From Unio delphinus (lineage: Eukaryota; Mollusca; Bivalvia; Unionida; Unionidae), in the NCBI GenBank assembly GCA_029339505.1, contig JAQISU010000057.1, positions 7,833,501 through 7,897,500 of the forward strand: DNA of 64,000 nt. The letters run 5' to 3'. Shown here in pieces: positions 26,270-39,058 of this stretch. The notes beneath the pieces are model-generated. The model searched no databases, was not told the DNA's origin, and saw only the letters and a program-made list of their open reading frames with translations. A program made the position numbers and the translations under genes. Within the stretch, counting starts at the first letter, position 1; every line of letters begins with the position of its first letter.

Positions 26270-28590
26270 TTAATAATGCTGTGCTATGTGATGCCCTTGT
26301 TGTGATTTTATTCTGTGAGAATTTCTGGGTAGGTCGATGGTGAATCTATGTGATTTTTGCTGGGCTTTAAATCTAGCTCTTTGTCCTCTGCATCTGGGGC
26401 AGGTGTTAAAGATGTGCTCTAGATTTTCTGGGTGGAGGCAGTTAAGACCATTTATTGGATTGACAAAAATCTGTCTCACCCTGAAGGACTACCGGTAATA
26501 AGAGTTACACCACTGTCTGGCTATTCTGTGCATCTAAGGTGACCAATATTGGCGCAAAACCCATACCGAATTCAGTTGACGAAAATAAAATTCTGCAATG
26601 CTTATGAATTGAAAAGCAGCATTTGTCACCAATATATTCTGTTCAAAATAACACTAATTTTGGACAAACAGGAAACCAATCACTTTGTTTTCACGACTCC
26701 ATATATGGCGATCTATTCTGCGCATGGCTTTGAAAAAAAGATGTAATGTTTATTCATCGGACTATGGGAATTACTTTCAAATATTTTTATCATCATTTTA
26801 GCCAAAAACTTAATTTTCAACCAAAATATCACGTGATTCACTGTTTACAGAAATATGACAAGTCGTTGTGCATATTCACCAGGCGCGCCGAATATGCTTA
26901 CAGGGCTGTACATGTTGTTGGTGTTGTAAAGAAAGTGGAAATTAAACTCAATGGCAACAAACAATTCTTCTAATCAGCAAAGTCAACATTATCTGGGGCA
27001 GGACTGCACCCTTTGCTCGTGGGACTCATATTTTTACCAACGTGGAAGTCTTGGACTCCTAGTTTTAAAATCCTAGCGAGACCTCTGACTGGGGCATCAT
27101 TATTGTGGGGATGGCGCCCTCTACTATGTTGATATTTTCAGACCAGTTAGGGAAGTCCTCCTGCCCTATTAGTAAATGTTTTATATATTGTATATTGTAT
27201 GTGTTATTGCTATAACTTTCCATTTCTTAAATATATTTTAATTCTATAAAATCGTCATCTTCAAAGAAAATATCTCCTGCCATCTTTAATTTGTCTTCTT
27301 CCTTTTTCCTTCGTCTTTTTTCTCTCCTCTTGACGTTTTCCCTTGTGTAGTCTGATGTTTCATTTTCTTGATATACTCAGGTTGGTAAGTTGGTTATTGG
27401 TTCTCCTTCAATTCCCTCTTGTAATTCCATTTGCATATTTTCCTGGTCTTCCCTCTGTTGTTAGTTTTGCTTTGGTCATGGCTGATGAGTTCTCTGTATT
27501 TGTTATACATGGATTTTTTGTTGCTTTTGATTCTGGGGCTTTGCTAATTTGTTCTTGTCTAAATTTCTCTTTTGTTTGTCCCTGTATTTTTGTTCTTTAT
27601 ATTGTTGCTGTAGTTGTTCTAGTTGTAATTGCTTTTGTTCTTTCTGTTGCAATTTACTTTGTTGTTGATTCGCAGCTATTTTTCCTTGCTGTTGTTGACC
27701 TGCTTGATTTAATGCCATTTTTTTTTGGTGATATTGGTTGCATATTTTTAAGGGTTTGTTTGTTAGATCCACTCAAAGGTTGAATAGACTGTTGTTGTTC
27801 ATGTAGTTGTTGTTCTTATTGCTCATCTTTTGTACTAGGTCTTGTAGTTAGTATGCTCTCTTGCTGCTGTGTTGCTTGGCATTTTTTCCCTCCCCTTCCA
27901 TCGTTTTGTTTTATTGTTGTTATTATTGTTGCTCTTTCTGTTGCATTTTCTCTGGTCCTTCTCTATTTTCCTCCTTGTTTGTCATTATTTGTAGGGCATC
28001 TGAAAGGTGTATACCCCATTTTCTCACACCTATTGCATTTTCTATTATATATGCATCCCTTGTACTATTGTTTGGCCAAAAATCCATACAAGAAAAATGA
28101 TCTTTTTATCTCTTTCAATTTAGTTTTCTCTATTTCCAATATTCCTATCTCATCAAAGATTGTTAAAATAGTGATTGTTGCCATTCTTGAAGATATTACC
28201 TTTGTGATGAATTTCATCTCAAAGAGCTCTACCATTTCATCTAAAGGAATTTCAAGCAGAATAACTGATATACATAATTCTCCAATTTGTTTCTTGATTT
28301 TTCAACATTGGGGTTGTTCTTTAACCATAATTTTACCTTTTTTCATTTCTATCTCTACGTATGGTATAATTGGTTGTTTCCCCCTCCACCTTAATATATA
28401 GCACTTGCATCCCACTGGGTTAACTGAGTATAACTTCATGATATATTCCGCATTTCTTACTTTCAAAGCCATCAAAACCTCTGCTGTTCCCGAAAATTCT
28501 TCTCATGGTATTTGTGTCATGCTGAGCTTTTGTGCTCCTTCTTTGTATTTGCACTTTAAATAACTCACTTCCTCTGTCTCAATTCACTTT
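26270..28590 (-). mobile_element. Degraded non-LTR retrotransposon: ORF1-like region and possible ORF2 end
   Basis: On the minus strand, 28590-27860 encodes a gag-like ORF1 with two or three stops. It has an RNA-binding-like segment (AEVLMALKVRNAEYIMKLYS, PIIPYVEIEMKKGKIMV), then a zinc knuckle CNRCEKMGYTPFRCP, where Tyr stands in place of the usual His of C-x2-C-x4-H-x4-C. A Gln/Lys-rich linker follows (27772-27503). Further down, 26479-26270 carries HPENLEHIFNTCPRC, which resembles the Cys/His motif near the C-terminus of some LINE ORF2 proteins. The reverse transcriptase between them is missing or unrecognisable. Linking the parts into one element is inference; the ORF1 part is the firmer claim. 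Confidence 0.5.
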
Positions 28591-28856
28591 ACCTTGAAAA
28601 ACTGCTCCAGGTTCCTAAAATCTTTTCTAATAGTTGCCAATTTTACTCATTTTTCTCGTAAACACTGTTCACTCTGTAGTACATGTATTTCCTTTGTTTT
28701 GTATTTATCCTTTATGATTCATTTACCACATTTTTCACTGGCACATCCATAAACAACTAAACATTTAGCACTAATTCACACGGGTTGACTTTCCTCCAGT
28801 TGACTTGCGTGCTGTTTGTTTGGTACGTGCCATTGTGAGTATTAACTAACTGTTAA

Positions 28857-29066
28857 CATGTTTCATGTAGCATGATGTCTCCCAGTCAGTCACATTATTC
28901 TGACACCAGGCCGACCAGTCCTAACATTAGCGTCTACATGCTGATAGCCAGGTGAGGTAGCTGTTAGTACCATTTTTGTAAGTCTTTCATATGACTCAGC
29001 CGGGGATCCAACCCACTATCTCCCACAGATGAGGCTGACACTCTAACGATTAGGCCACTGGAGCGG
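28857..29066 (-). mobile_element. tRNA-derived SINE (family 1), 5'-complete but tail-truncated
   Basis: Shares with 9986-10305 the body (CAGTCACATTATTCTGACACC on the plus strand, CCGACCAGTCCTAACA) and the tRNA-like head at the right end (minus: A-box-like TGGCCTAATCGTTAGAGTG). The left part of the element is shorter, and no clear duplication flanks it. Confidence 0.85.
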
Positions 29067-29083
29067 TTTATTGAGACAAAAGA

Positions 29084-29202
29084 TATGATGCATCCAAATG
29101 TAAATCAAAGTCTTATCCAGACAAAGGTAAAATGTGTCCAAATGTACATCAACATCTTATCCAGACAAAGGTACAATGTGTCCAAATGTACATCAGGATT
29201 TT
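29084..29202. repeat. 44-bp minisatellite, left outlier block
   Basis: About three copies of the unit used in the main array at 29363-30415 (CAGACAAAGGTACAATGTGTCC). Separated from it by a 160-bp insert. Confidence 0.88.
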
Positions 29203-29362
29203 ATCTAACTGAGTATAAGTTCATGATGTATTCCGCATTTATTACTTTCAAAGCCGTCAATACCTCTGCTGTTCCTGGAAATTCTTCTCATGGTATTTGT
29301 GTCACGCTGAGCTTTTGTGCTCCTTCTTTGTATTCACACTTTAAATAACTCACTTCCTCTGT
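29203..29362 (-). pseudogene. Duplicated fragment of the LINE ORF1, inside the minisatellite
   Basis: About 155 bases closely match 28425-28582 in the same orientation. The minus frame reads AEVLTALKVINAEYIMNLYS, equivalent to the ORF1 segment at 28.4 kb. Array units lie on both sides, and TTATCT occurs at both junctions, so the fragment was copied into the array. Confidence 0.8.
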
Positions 29363-30418
29363 TATCTAGACAAAGGTACAATGTGTCCAAATGTACACCA
29401 AAGTCTTATCCAGACAAAGGTACAATGTGTCCAAAAGTACACCAAAATCTTATATAAACAAAGGTACAGTGTGTCCAAATGTACTTCAAAGTCTTATCCA
29501 GACAAAGGTACAATGTGTCCAAATGTACTTCAAAGTCTTATCCAGACAAAGGTACAATGTGTCCAAATGTACTTCAAAGTCTTATCCAGAAAAAGGTACA
29601 ATGTGTCCAAATGTACTTCAAAGTCTTATATAAACAAAAGTACAATGTGTCCAAATGTACTTCAAAGTCTTATCCTGACAAAGGTACAATGTGTCCAAAT
29701 GTACATCAAAGTCTTATATAAACAAAGGTACAATGTGTCCAAATTTACTTCAAAGTCTTATCCAGACAAAGGTACAATGTGTCCAAATGTACATCAAAGT
29801 CTTATATAAACAAAAGTACAATGTGTCCAAATGTACATCAAAGTCTTATATAAACAAAGGTACAATGTGTCCAAATTTACTTCAAAGTCTTATCCAGACA
29901 AAGGTACAATGTGTCCAAATGTACATCAAAATCTTATATAGACAAAGGTACAATGTGTCCAAATGTACTTCAAAGTCTTATATAAACAAAGGTACAATGT
30001 GTCCAAATGTACTTCAAAGTCTTATCCAGACAAAGGTACAATGTGTCCAAATGTACTTCAAAGTCTTATCCAGACAAAGGTACAATGTGTCCAAATGTAC
30101 ATCAAAATCTTATATAGACAAAGGTACAATGTGACCAAATGTACATCAAAGTCTTATATAAACAAAGGTACAATGTGTCCAAATGTACTTCAAAGTCTTA
30201 TCCAGACAAAGGTACAATGTGTCCAAATATACATCAAAGTCTTATATAAACAAAGGTACAATGTGTCCAAATGTACATCAAAGTCTTATATAAACAAAGG
30301 TACAATGTGTCCAAATGTACTTCAAAGTCTTATCCAGACAAAGGTACAATGTGTCCAAATGTACTTCAAAGTCTTATATAGACAAAGGTACAATATGTCC
30401 AAATGTACTTCAAAATCA
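29363..30418. repeat. 44-bp minisatellite array, about 24 copies
   Basis: The unit has a constant half (CAAAGGTACAATGTGTCCAAATGTAC) and a variable half with two main forms: TTCAAAGTCTTATCCAGA and ATCAAAGTCTTATATAAA. Because 44 is not a multiple of three and the main form lacks stops in all phases, long plus frames appear; they are repeat translations, not genes. Confidence 0.97.
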
Positions 30419-30424
30419 GTTTAC

Positions 30425-30690
30425 TGAATCAATGTACTATTTCATTACGTAATACATACAATCTGAATTCAGATTTCATTATGTAATACATACAATCTGA
30501 ATTCAGTTTTCATTATGTAATAACATACAATCTGAATTCTGATTTCATAATGTAATACATACAATCTGATATCAGTTTTCATTATGTAATAACATACAAT
30601 CTGAATTCTGATTTCATAATGTAATACATACAATCTGAATTCAGTTTTCATTATGTAATACATACAATCTGAATACAGATTTCATTACAT
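30425..30690. repeat. 34-bp minisatellite, about 8 copies
   Basis: Unit built on TTTCATTATGTAATACATAC and AATCTGAATTCAG. It follows the 44-bp array with almost no gap. Confidence 0.95.
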
Positions 30691-31427
30691 CATAATAGTC
30701 TTGAATTGATGCTTATTTCATATTAAGTTTATTAAACTAAAATAAAGTTGCCTATTTGCTCTGCATGGTGCACATACCAATGATTATTGATTATTCCATA
30801 TATTTCATTATTGTTATGGAGTCTTTTTTTCTCTCTCTCTCAGCAATGTATCACATAAAAAGAGGATGGTCTTTGAAAATGAGTTATTTTATTTGTAGAC
30901 TTTGAAAATGAGTTATTATGCTATTTGTAGACTTTGAACATGAGGTACCCTGTTATTTGAAGACCTTTGAAAACAAATTACCCTGTTGTTTATAGACAGA
31001 TTTGTTTGCAATAATGGGCAGATCATATATCTGTAATAGTATTAGAGAATAGTGTACTGAAAAAGTGTATGTTGACAAATTATTTACAATTCCTTGATCA
31101 AGCAAAATGTTGAAAAACTTGCAAGATTCCCTAGAAAAGTATTTTAGCTATCAAACTGACAGATTTAAAACAGAACAGAAACATATTACCCAAAATCAAT
31201 TTTTTTTAAAAATTATTTAAATTTCAAAGTCAGAAAGTTAAAAGTATTTTGTACTAATTGTGGACTGACGTTATTAAACTAGAGATGAAAATCCTTGTAG
31301 TTTCACAGTAGTTGATATTCAGCAGTTCTACTGTTATACTGAAATTAGGCAGGCTTATTTTCCACACCCTTCAAACTTTAAAGTATTTTAACTAATGCAT
31401 ATCTTATCACTGTTACAATTCTTCTAA

Positions 31428-31835
31428 TACATTAGCAAAACTTACCTTACAATGGATAATACAGTGGCTATAGCAAAACTTACCTTACAATGGATAATAC
31501 AGTGGCTATAGCAAAACTTACATTACAATGGATAATACAGTGGCTATAGCAAAACTTACCTTACAATGGATAATACAGTGGCTATAGCAAAACTTACCTT
31601 ACAATGAATAATACAGTGGCTATAGCAAAACTTACCTTAGAATAGATTAATACAGTGGCTATAGCAAAACTTACCTTACAATGGGTTATTATAGTGGATG
31701 TAGCAAGACTTACCTTACAATGAATAATACAGTGGCTATAGCAAAACTTACCTTAGAATAGATTAATACAGTGGCTATAGCAAAACTTAGCTTACAATAG
31801 GTTATTATAGTGGATGTTGCAAGACTTCCAATGTT
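31428..31835. repeat. 38-bp minisatellite, about 10 copies
   Basis: Unit TAGCAAAACTTACCTTACAA followed by TGGATAATACAGTGGCTA. On the minus strand nearly every unit contains AAGGTAAGT, a perfect 5' splice-site consensus. The last copies diverge and carry a GTTATTATAGTGGATGT variant. Confidence 0.95.
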
Positions 31836-32019
31836 TTATGATGGTGGCTGTAGCTTTATACATGTACTAGTTATAAAATATATTAGCAATAAAATCCCAC
31901 ACACTTTATAAAATTTAGCAATAAAATCACACACACTATATTATGTACTAAATACTTCACTTCATACACCACATGCTTACATTTTGTGCTCCAAGTGATT
32001 CTGTATTCTATAACATGAC

Positions 32020-32455
32020 TACACTGCATCTAGTTCATGGATCTGGCTCTACTGTATCTGGATTGTTTGATAGGTTCCCACTGTATCTGGTTCTATGACA
32101 TGACTCCACCCTATCTGGTTCTGTGATGTGGATTGTCTGCATCTAGACTATATGACATGCCCTCACTGTCTAGGTTTTCTGATATGCCCCCACTGTGTCT
32201 AGGTTCTCTGATATGCCCCCACCGTGTCTAGGTTCTCTGATATGCCTCCACTGTGTCTAGGTTTTCTGATATGGTTCTATCTGGGGTCTGTTATGTGATC
32301 CCCAGTATGTAGGTTTTATGACAATGGCCCCACTGTATCTGGGTTCTATCTGGGATATGTGATGTGATCCCCCTGTAGGTAGGTTTTATGATAATGGCCC
32401 CGCTGTATCTGGGTTCTATTATTTATATCCACTGTATCTGTGGTCTATGAGCTGG
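32020..32455. repeat. Degenerate minisatellite, about 30-bp unit
   Basis: Repeats of CACTGTGTCTAGGTTCTCTG followed by ATATGCCCC, diverging outward to CTGTATCTGGTTCTATGACA. Confidence 0.85.
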
Positions 32456-34530
32456 AAAACTTCAACATAGAACCTTTAAGATATCACTGCTATACGCAAA
32501 TTAGTTGGCAAAGTCTTATAATTTTCTAATTCAAGTTTGGATTTCTTTAATTTGTTGTTTGGAGTTTTACAGCACTACAACACATAAAAAAACACATAAA
32601 ACCCCAAATGGCTTGCATTTTTCATAAACTGCACCATGCATCCAATCGCAGTTTGGATGGAAAAAACGAATATTGATAACAATATCATTTGACATCAACT
32701 ATTTAAAAAAAAATTTAAGGTGTTAGGTTTAACATTCAAATATTTAGTTTTGAATTAAGAGGTGCCACCTCTTAATTCAATCAGCGAAGTCATAATTTCA
32801 TTCTTTTTCAGGAGTGATCCAACACAGTGAAATCTTACATAACATTTGACAAATTCTGTAACGACTAATCTTGCATCAACCATTTTTACACGTAGTGTAC
32901 ATATTGATTAGAGAAGGCAGAAAGGCAGGCCTGCTTTTTTATGCAGAACTGAGAAGGAAAAAAAGTGTAACAAACACATACATTATAAAACAAAGTGGTC
33001 TATAATAAATAGTATCACACAAGTATCACCTACTATTATATCTAACCTAGTGTGGTGTTGGCTTCTTCTGTTTACAGCTGTATAATCTTGAATTCCAGCT
33101 GTTGAGTAAAACTGGTTGAGCTATGGTCATTCTTGATCAAAATCATATTAATTTGTACAGTTATGTACATTTAATTTGTTTTATCTGCTGACATTTGTTA
33201 ATGATTGTATGTTATGCATATCAGAATTTTGTATTTGACCTTGTCTAAAATCAAGTTCATGTTGTACTTAATGGGAAACATTTATTTTGTAAGCAACAGA
33301 ATATTAAACTTTTTTTTCTTCTCTAATTGTGGATTAAATATTCAGATCATTATTAATGCTAAATAAACATGTTAATAATCCTCATTCTGACCTTAGAAGC
33401 TTCTAGAATGGCACATTCCATTCAATGACAAAATAGTTTCAGAGAATTGCAATTGCAACTTAGGTAAAATAGAGGGGCATATAATCTTGTTAACTTGAAA
33501 GATTATCTATTCTTGCCTTAATATAAGGGGTAGAATCATTCTTATTGTTGTGTTCAGTTTTTGATATAGGTGGATTTATATTTATCCCAAATATTATTCA
33601 CTAGAATTACAAAATGCTCAATAATATATTTTTGGATTGGAATATTAATTTTGAATTATAGTGAATTTAGATAAGAACATTTTGGATTATATTGTTGTGA
33701 TACAGAAAAAGACTTACCACATCATCACACTCTAGACCATTGGGGCATTAACATGTTCAAGATTACAGCCACATCACCACATTTAATATTGGAACTTAAT
33801 TGGAATATCACTGAAACTTCATATTTTTGGATATGTGATTAAACTTTTAAGACTATTTGGGATTTATTTCAACATACTGTTTTGTATATATTATTTTCAC
33901 TTTGTATTCTATGGAAATAAAATTACTTGTTAAATTTTACAAACTTTGTTGGTTCTCGCTCTGTTCTGTTACTACGTGTATGACTATAAAGTCATAGCAG
34001 TATGCATTTCAGTTCAATGGAAAAATTACATGCATCAAATGTTTAGGACCAATATTTTTCAAGATGAAGTTTTATTCAGGTGATTTGGCAAATACAACTT
34101 TTTTGCATGTACTGGCAGCTTTGGTGCTTTAATTAAATAATATTCACTTTCTGGTTTTACATTCTATGTTCTGGTGCATTGCATACAATATTTTTATATA
34201 ATTAACCATAACATGATAAAATAGTAAAATTAGTAATAGTAACTTGCTAAACAGAAACCATGCCACAAAGAATGAGTAAATGTGTGGTAGAAGTGAAGTC
34301 TTTCATCGTGAGAAAACACATAAAATGGTAGTCTCTAAATGCAATGAATTAAGAACAAATGCCTTGACTCTTTAGCTGAAATGTACCAAGTAATAAGAAC
34401 ATGCTGTATCTCTCATTCTGTATACACCTTTTATTAAAATATAGTTCTAGAGAATAATAGCAAAAGTTTTTAAAAAAAGAAAAATGACATAATATGTTAT
34501 AAAGCTCAGTAAAATCATTATATTATTATC
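32456..34530. other. 3' flank of RARS2; no gene recognised
   Basis: AT-rich. The portion at about 33480-33960 resembles 39400-39840 and, more weakly, 56600-56790. Each ends with a TTTCACTTTGTATT-like string and an A-rich AATAAAAT segment, suggesting a dispersed element with at least three diverged copies. Confidence 0.45.
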
Positions 34531-34534
34531 TCTG

Positions 34535-34670
34535 TCCTATTGACAAGACATATGGGTCTTCCAGTCCCATTAGCAAGACATACAAGTGATTTCCTGTCCA
34601 GTAAGATTAGCAAGACATACAGGTCATTTCCTGTCCAGTCCCATTTACAAGTCATATGGGTCACCATCCA
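34535..34670. repeat. About 41-bp repeat, three to four copies
   Basis: Units with AGCAAGACATACAGGTCATT and TCCTGTCCAGTCCCATT. Confidence 0.8.
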
Positions 34671-34911
34671 GTGTGCAAAAAATTTAAGATCGTATGTTAT
34701 ACAAAATACTGTGACCTAAGAATTGCTCACTGCCAGAAACCAATGATAGAGTTGGGCACATCCTAGTCACTATCCTGAAGATAAAATGTCACAATCCAAC
34801 AAATTTAACCAGGCACAATTTAGTCACAATACAGATGACAAACTGTCAGAAGGTATGCAATGTTTTATGGCAAAGATTCGCACAGAGTTAGTAGCCATTT
34901 AAATCATTCAG

Positions 34912-34998
34912 TTACATTCTCTCCAGAGGCTGGATTCCAAGCAAGCTGAGGCCATTACCTAAGGTAATTCTACTGGCATGGAAAAGCTGAAGATTTGC
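34912..34998 (-). CDS. RARS2: RARS2 terminal exon J
   Basis: Reads [20 protein letters not shown], then GIQPLERM and TAA. The acceptor is TTTTTCCAG. The short LERM-type end after an LLGI motif is characteristic of arginyl-tRNA synthetases. Confidence 0.95.
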   Translation of the reverse strand, partial: ANLQLFHASRITLGNGLSLLGIQPLERM

Positions 34999-36562
34999 CT
35001 GGAAAAAAAAGAATAAAAAACCTCTATCTGTGTCTAAAGGCAACACACAAAGAATTTCTTTTAGACAAAGGCCCCAGGCTGGTGACTGAAATAAACTCAA
35101 AAGCCCTAAATGAGATTCCACAAGCCTGGATGCCAAATTCCACATGCCCAAACCTTTTTTCAAGATCACTGAAAATTGTGTTTTCTTGAAACGGGGACTT
35201 TAGGAGTATAAAATCATTATTTTAGCATGACATGCCATTCTTTAATCTGATTAAAACCAGATCTCAATTTATCATACGTTAGTGGTGGGCTGATTAATAT
35301 CATAGGGGCTAAAATCATTGCTTACAATTTAACTATCAATAATACATGTATCATAAGTAATATTTTATACCAATCTATGACTGACAATTAAATAGTAAGC
35401 AAAGATATGAGCCCTTGTGATTTAGACTGTGCCATGTTATGACATGTATGTCAACATCAGGAAAATACATTTACACATTTCATCAGCCCAATCCAAATTT
35501 TCTCAGGCAAAATTATATTTTTTTTACATGCCATGGGTACCACAGGTAGAATACATGATGGCTCGATCAAATATTAGAGAAACCCTGGGCATCAGGTTAT
35601 TTGAGCACTGCTATAGAACACAGATGCCCCAACCAATATGGTTCAAAGAAACATTAGCTGAAAATTTAGGCAACACAGAAATAGTTCCAATTTAATCAGA
35701 TTATACTAATAACACATTATGAACTACTAACGAGTTTTGGATATTTAATTATACAGTGTGCCTGACCTTGTCCATGACTGAAGGTATAGATTCAGCCTAC
35801 TTGACAATTTTCTTGGATAAAAGTTGTTTCTACTTGCCTTTTGTTTTTTGTTTTTTTAAAAAGATGTTTACTTTTGATTTGAGTTCAAGGTATAGCCTTA
35901 TTTACAAATATTGTATATTCTGGAAGTGAACTTGTTTATAATTTGATTAAATTTTTCATTCAAACTGACCCTCCTACATTGCATTATACTGCATTTTAAG
36001 TGAAATCCGTATACTGTATATATCATGAGGTGAAACAAATTATTAATTCCTGTTTTATACTTCTTCTGGAATCTATGATCAGTGCTTTTAGTTGTGTTAA
36101 GATCTTAAAAGATATAACTTCCTTTCAAATTATGTGTGAAAAACTAAAAATGTTTCTGGAAATGATCTTAACATAGGAATGATAATTTTTTATTCATAAA
36201 ACAGATTTTAAATGACATAAATTCCACTGATCTTAAATTAAGATTGAGGACTGTTTGCAAAACCTTTATTCATACCCTAACCATCACCTGACCTATAATG
36301 TGACCAAACTGGAAAACTGATCATTTCCAACTAAAAAATTCAATTATTCATAAGTAAGGTCAGTTCTTGAACTTAAATTCAATCAAACATCTTAAAAAGT
36401 CATAACAAAAATCAGGCAGGCAAAACATAACATTAGTCAGGTAAGCACACAATTTGCAAACTGGCCACTGTGGTGTCCATATAGGAATATAGGAATGACT
36501 GTATAGTTACTCCATGCCAGCACAATACATATGAATGATGGTAAAGTTACTCCATGCCAGCA

Positions 36563-36640
<78 letters not shown>

Positions 36641-38963
36641 GTATGTATGTATAGTATGTACGCTGTATCAATGATATACCACGAGATGTATAAATTTTTC
36701 ATTAAAAGGAAACGAGGCTTGCCCGAGTTTCCTTTTAATGAAATATTTTTACAACGAGTGGTATATCATTGATACAGCGTACATACTATACATATATTTT
36801 ATTTATACCACATCAAAGTTTTCATTTTATATGGGAGCTAAAACTGACGGCCACAAACAGCGCACTTTAGGGGAGTGAACTCGTCACAACCCCTCGCATG
36901 TATGTATGCTCAAAAAAGAAATTCTGTAGTTATTCATAATTTCCTGTACACTTCATTCATATTAATTTATATATGTTTACTTTAGCAACATTAATGAAAT
37001 GAAATCACAAAGCTGATAGTTAACATTTAAAATATTTTTAATAATGTGCATGCAAACATTTAATTTGCAGCATTCGTTGCCATGAACAGTAACAGTGCGG
37101 CCATTTTCATCGATAGCAACCGTACGATTCGAGCAAGAAATGTCAAAATAATGAAGGAACAATAGGTAATTAAACAATTTAACCTTAACCACATTTCATT
37201 GATATCATTTATGTCCATATTTCGCTATTCCTACTGACTGTCAGTGTCACTTTCAATAATTCTACTACGTTTCCGCTGTGTGGGCCATGTTTGAGAATTC
37301 GCCTGTTGAAAGTTGACCCAGTTAGGGATCTCATTCATAACAAACATAATTTGTACGGTGATGTTTGATTCGTAGAATGGGTTGCTGATAATCTTATTCT
37401 GCTGAATATTACACGTTTGGGAATTTGATATACTGCAGTCTGCAGCTGTGCAGTTGGAAATTTCTTTGTTGTGGGGGTGTTGGTTAACATCATCATTACT
37501 TGGGTGGCCGGTGTTGCTCAGGTAATTGGAGTACATCTGTTGTTGTTTTTCACTAACGTTTGAGTAGCTGTTTATAGACTGCACGTTTTTGTGGCCAGAA
37601 ATTTGCATGATATCAGTTGGGGGAATGTTTTTGTCTCTTAACTTCTGAATTAAGTACTTGCGGCTACTTGTGTTTGTTAATTTCTTTCTTTCTGTAATAT
37701 TTGCCTTCTCTTTCATTTTTTTTCATGATACTTCCAAGTTTGTTAATTCCAACGACAAGTTTCCTTAACCATTTTGGGCTTGTCGCTGAGATTGGCATAG
37801 TGTTGGGCGCAATATAGAAAGGATCTTCACGTTGACAAAAGTCTGCTGGTCTTAGCTCAGCATACCGTTTGTAGACAGCAAGTGGATCTCTCTCTTTGTT
37901 GTTTTTGTTTTCATACATCTTTGGATTAATATCCCTGATGTCCTTGACATTGTCTCCTGTTCTTGTTTTTGTCTGCCTTTCATTGAATTCAAGATATGCC
38001 AGGCCATTCACATCTTTCTTTAGTGTAACATCCCCCCATTTCAAATTGTAATGTTCAGTCACTCCCCTCAAACCAAAATGTACAGAGTTGTTAAACCACA
38101 ATGTGTTAACAATGGCTTCAGGTGTTTCCATCCCCATTAGTTTTTTACTATACAAGGCATTTATTTCTTCATCTGTGATCGGTTGACTCCGATTGGGTTT
38201 ATTTCCTTTTCCTTTAGATTTTAGATCTTTTTGCTTAGCCCGAAGAGCTTCCCTTGTTAATGCAAAATTTGCGTCTGTTCCTCTCATGATTGTACTTGCA
38301 TATTTCTTGATTTTAAGGTGGCGATTGATGGAGCTGATGATGCTTCTTAAGCTGTTCGGTTCAAACTCAGATCCATCTTTTCTCCTAACACTGAGTATAA
38401 AACAAGCCAGGTGCTGATCCAATTCAGATGGGTTTATCTTGTCTAACTTTCTGAATTCATTTTGTGACTGCAAGAATTCTGTCACTAGCCTTACATCAAA
38501 AAGTGTCTTTTTTAAAGTGTTTGCATTCTGATTACTTTCTATAAATTTTAGTGTATCATCAGGCTCATGGTGTACAAATCTCCACAGAGTTGCAGTGTTT
38601 GATTTTTGCCAGAGGGAGAGACTTGAAACAGCAGTGTTGACAAAGATGACAGCAGACGACACAGGGCAAAGCTCAATAATATTTATTTCTTGAATTGAGT
38701 ATTGTTGTTTTTTTTATATAAAAATGTTAGTTTCTACAAAATATTTTACAACAAAATCAATATTTTGTTATTTTTTCCTTTTTAAATGTAATATTATAAG
38801 AAATTCATATCCATGTTTAGAGAGTATAATAGCTATAAAAACATTTTCATTATGCGTATTCATACGCCATGGGCAAATCACAATTTGATATACCAATACT
38901 ATTGGTATATCAAATTGCTTTATAACAACACTTCAAAGGCCATGTTATTTTTAATGTATGTGG

Positions 38964-39058
<95 letters not shown>

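Noticed and set aside
27343..27783. Hydrophobic plus-strand ORF of 146 codons
   Set aside because: It is the reverse strand of the Gln/Lys-rich linker of the LINE ORF1; Gln and Lys codons read backward give Val, Leu and Phe.
29363..30418. Array considered as CRISPR
   Set aside because: There are no unique spacers: both halves of each unit recur, and the genome is animal.
29381..30427. Several long plus-strand open frames in the 44-bp array
   Set aside because: They are translations of a stop-poor repeat whose length is not a multiple of three; peptides repeat each unit in turn and no start context or domain exists.
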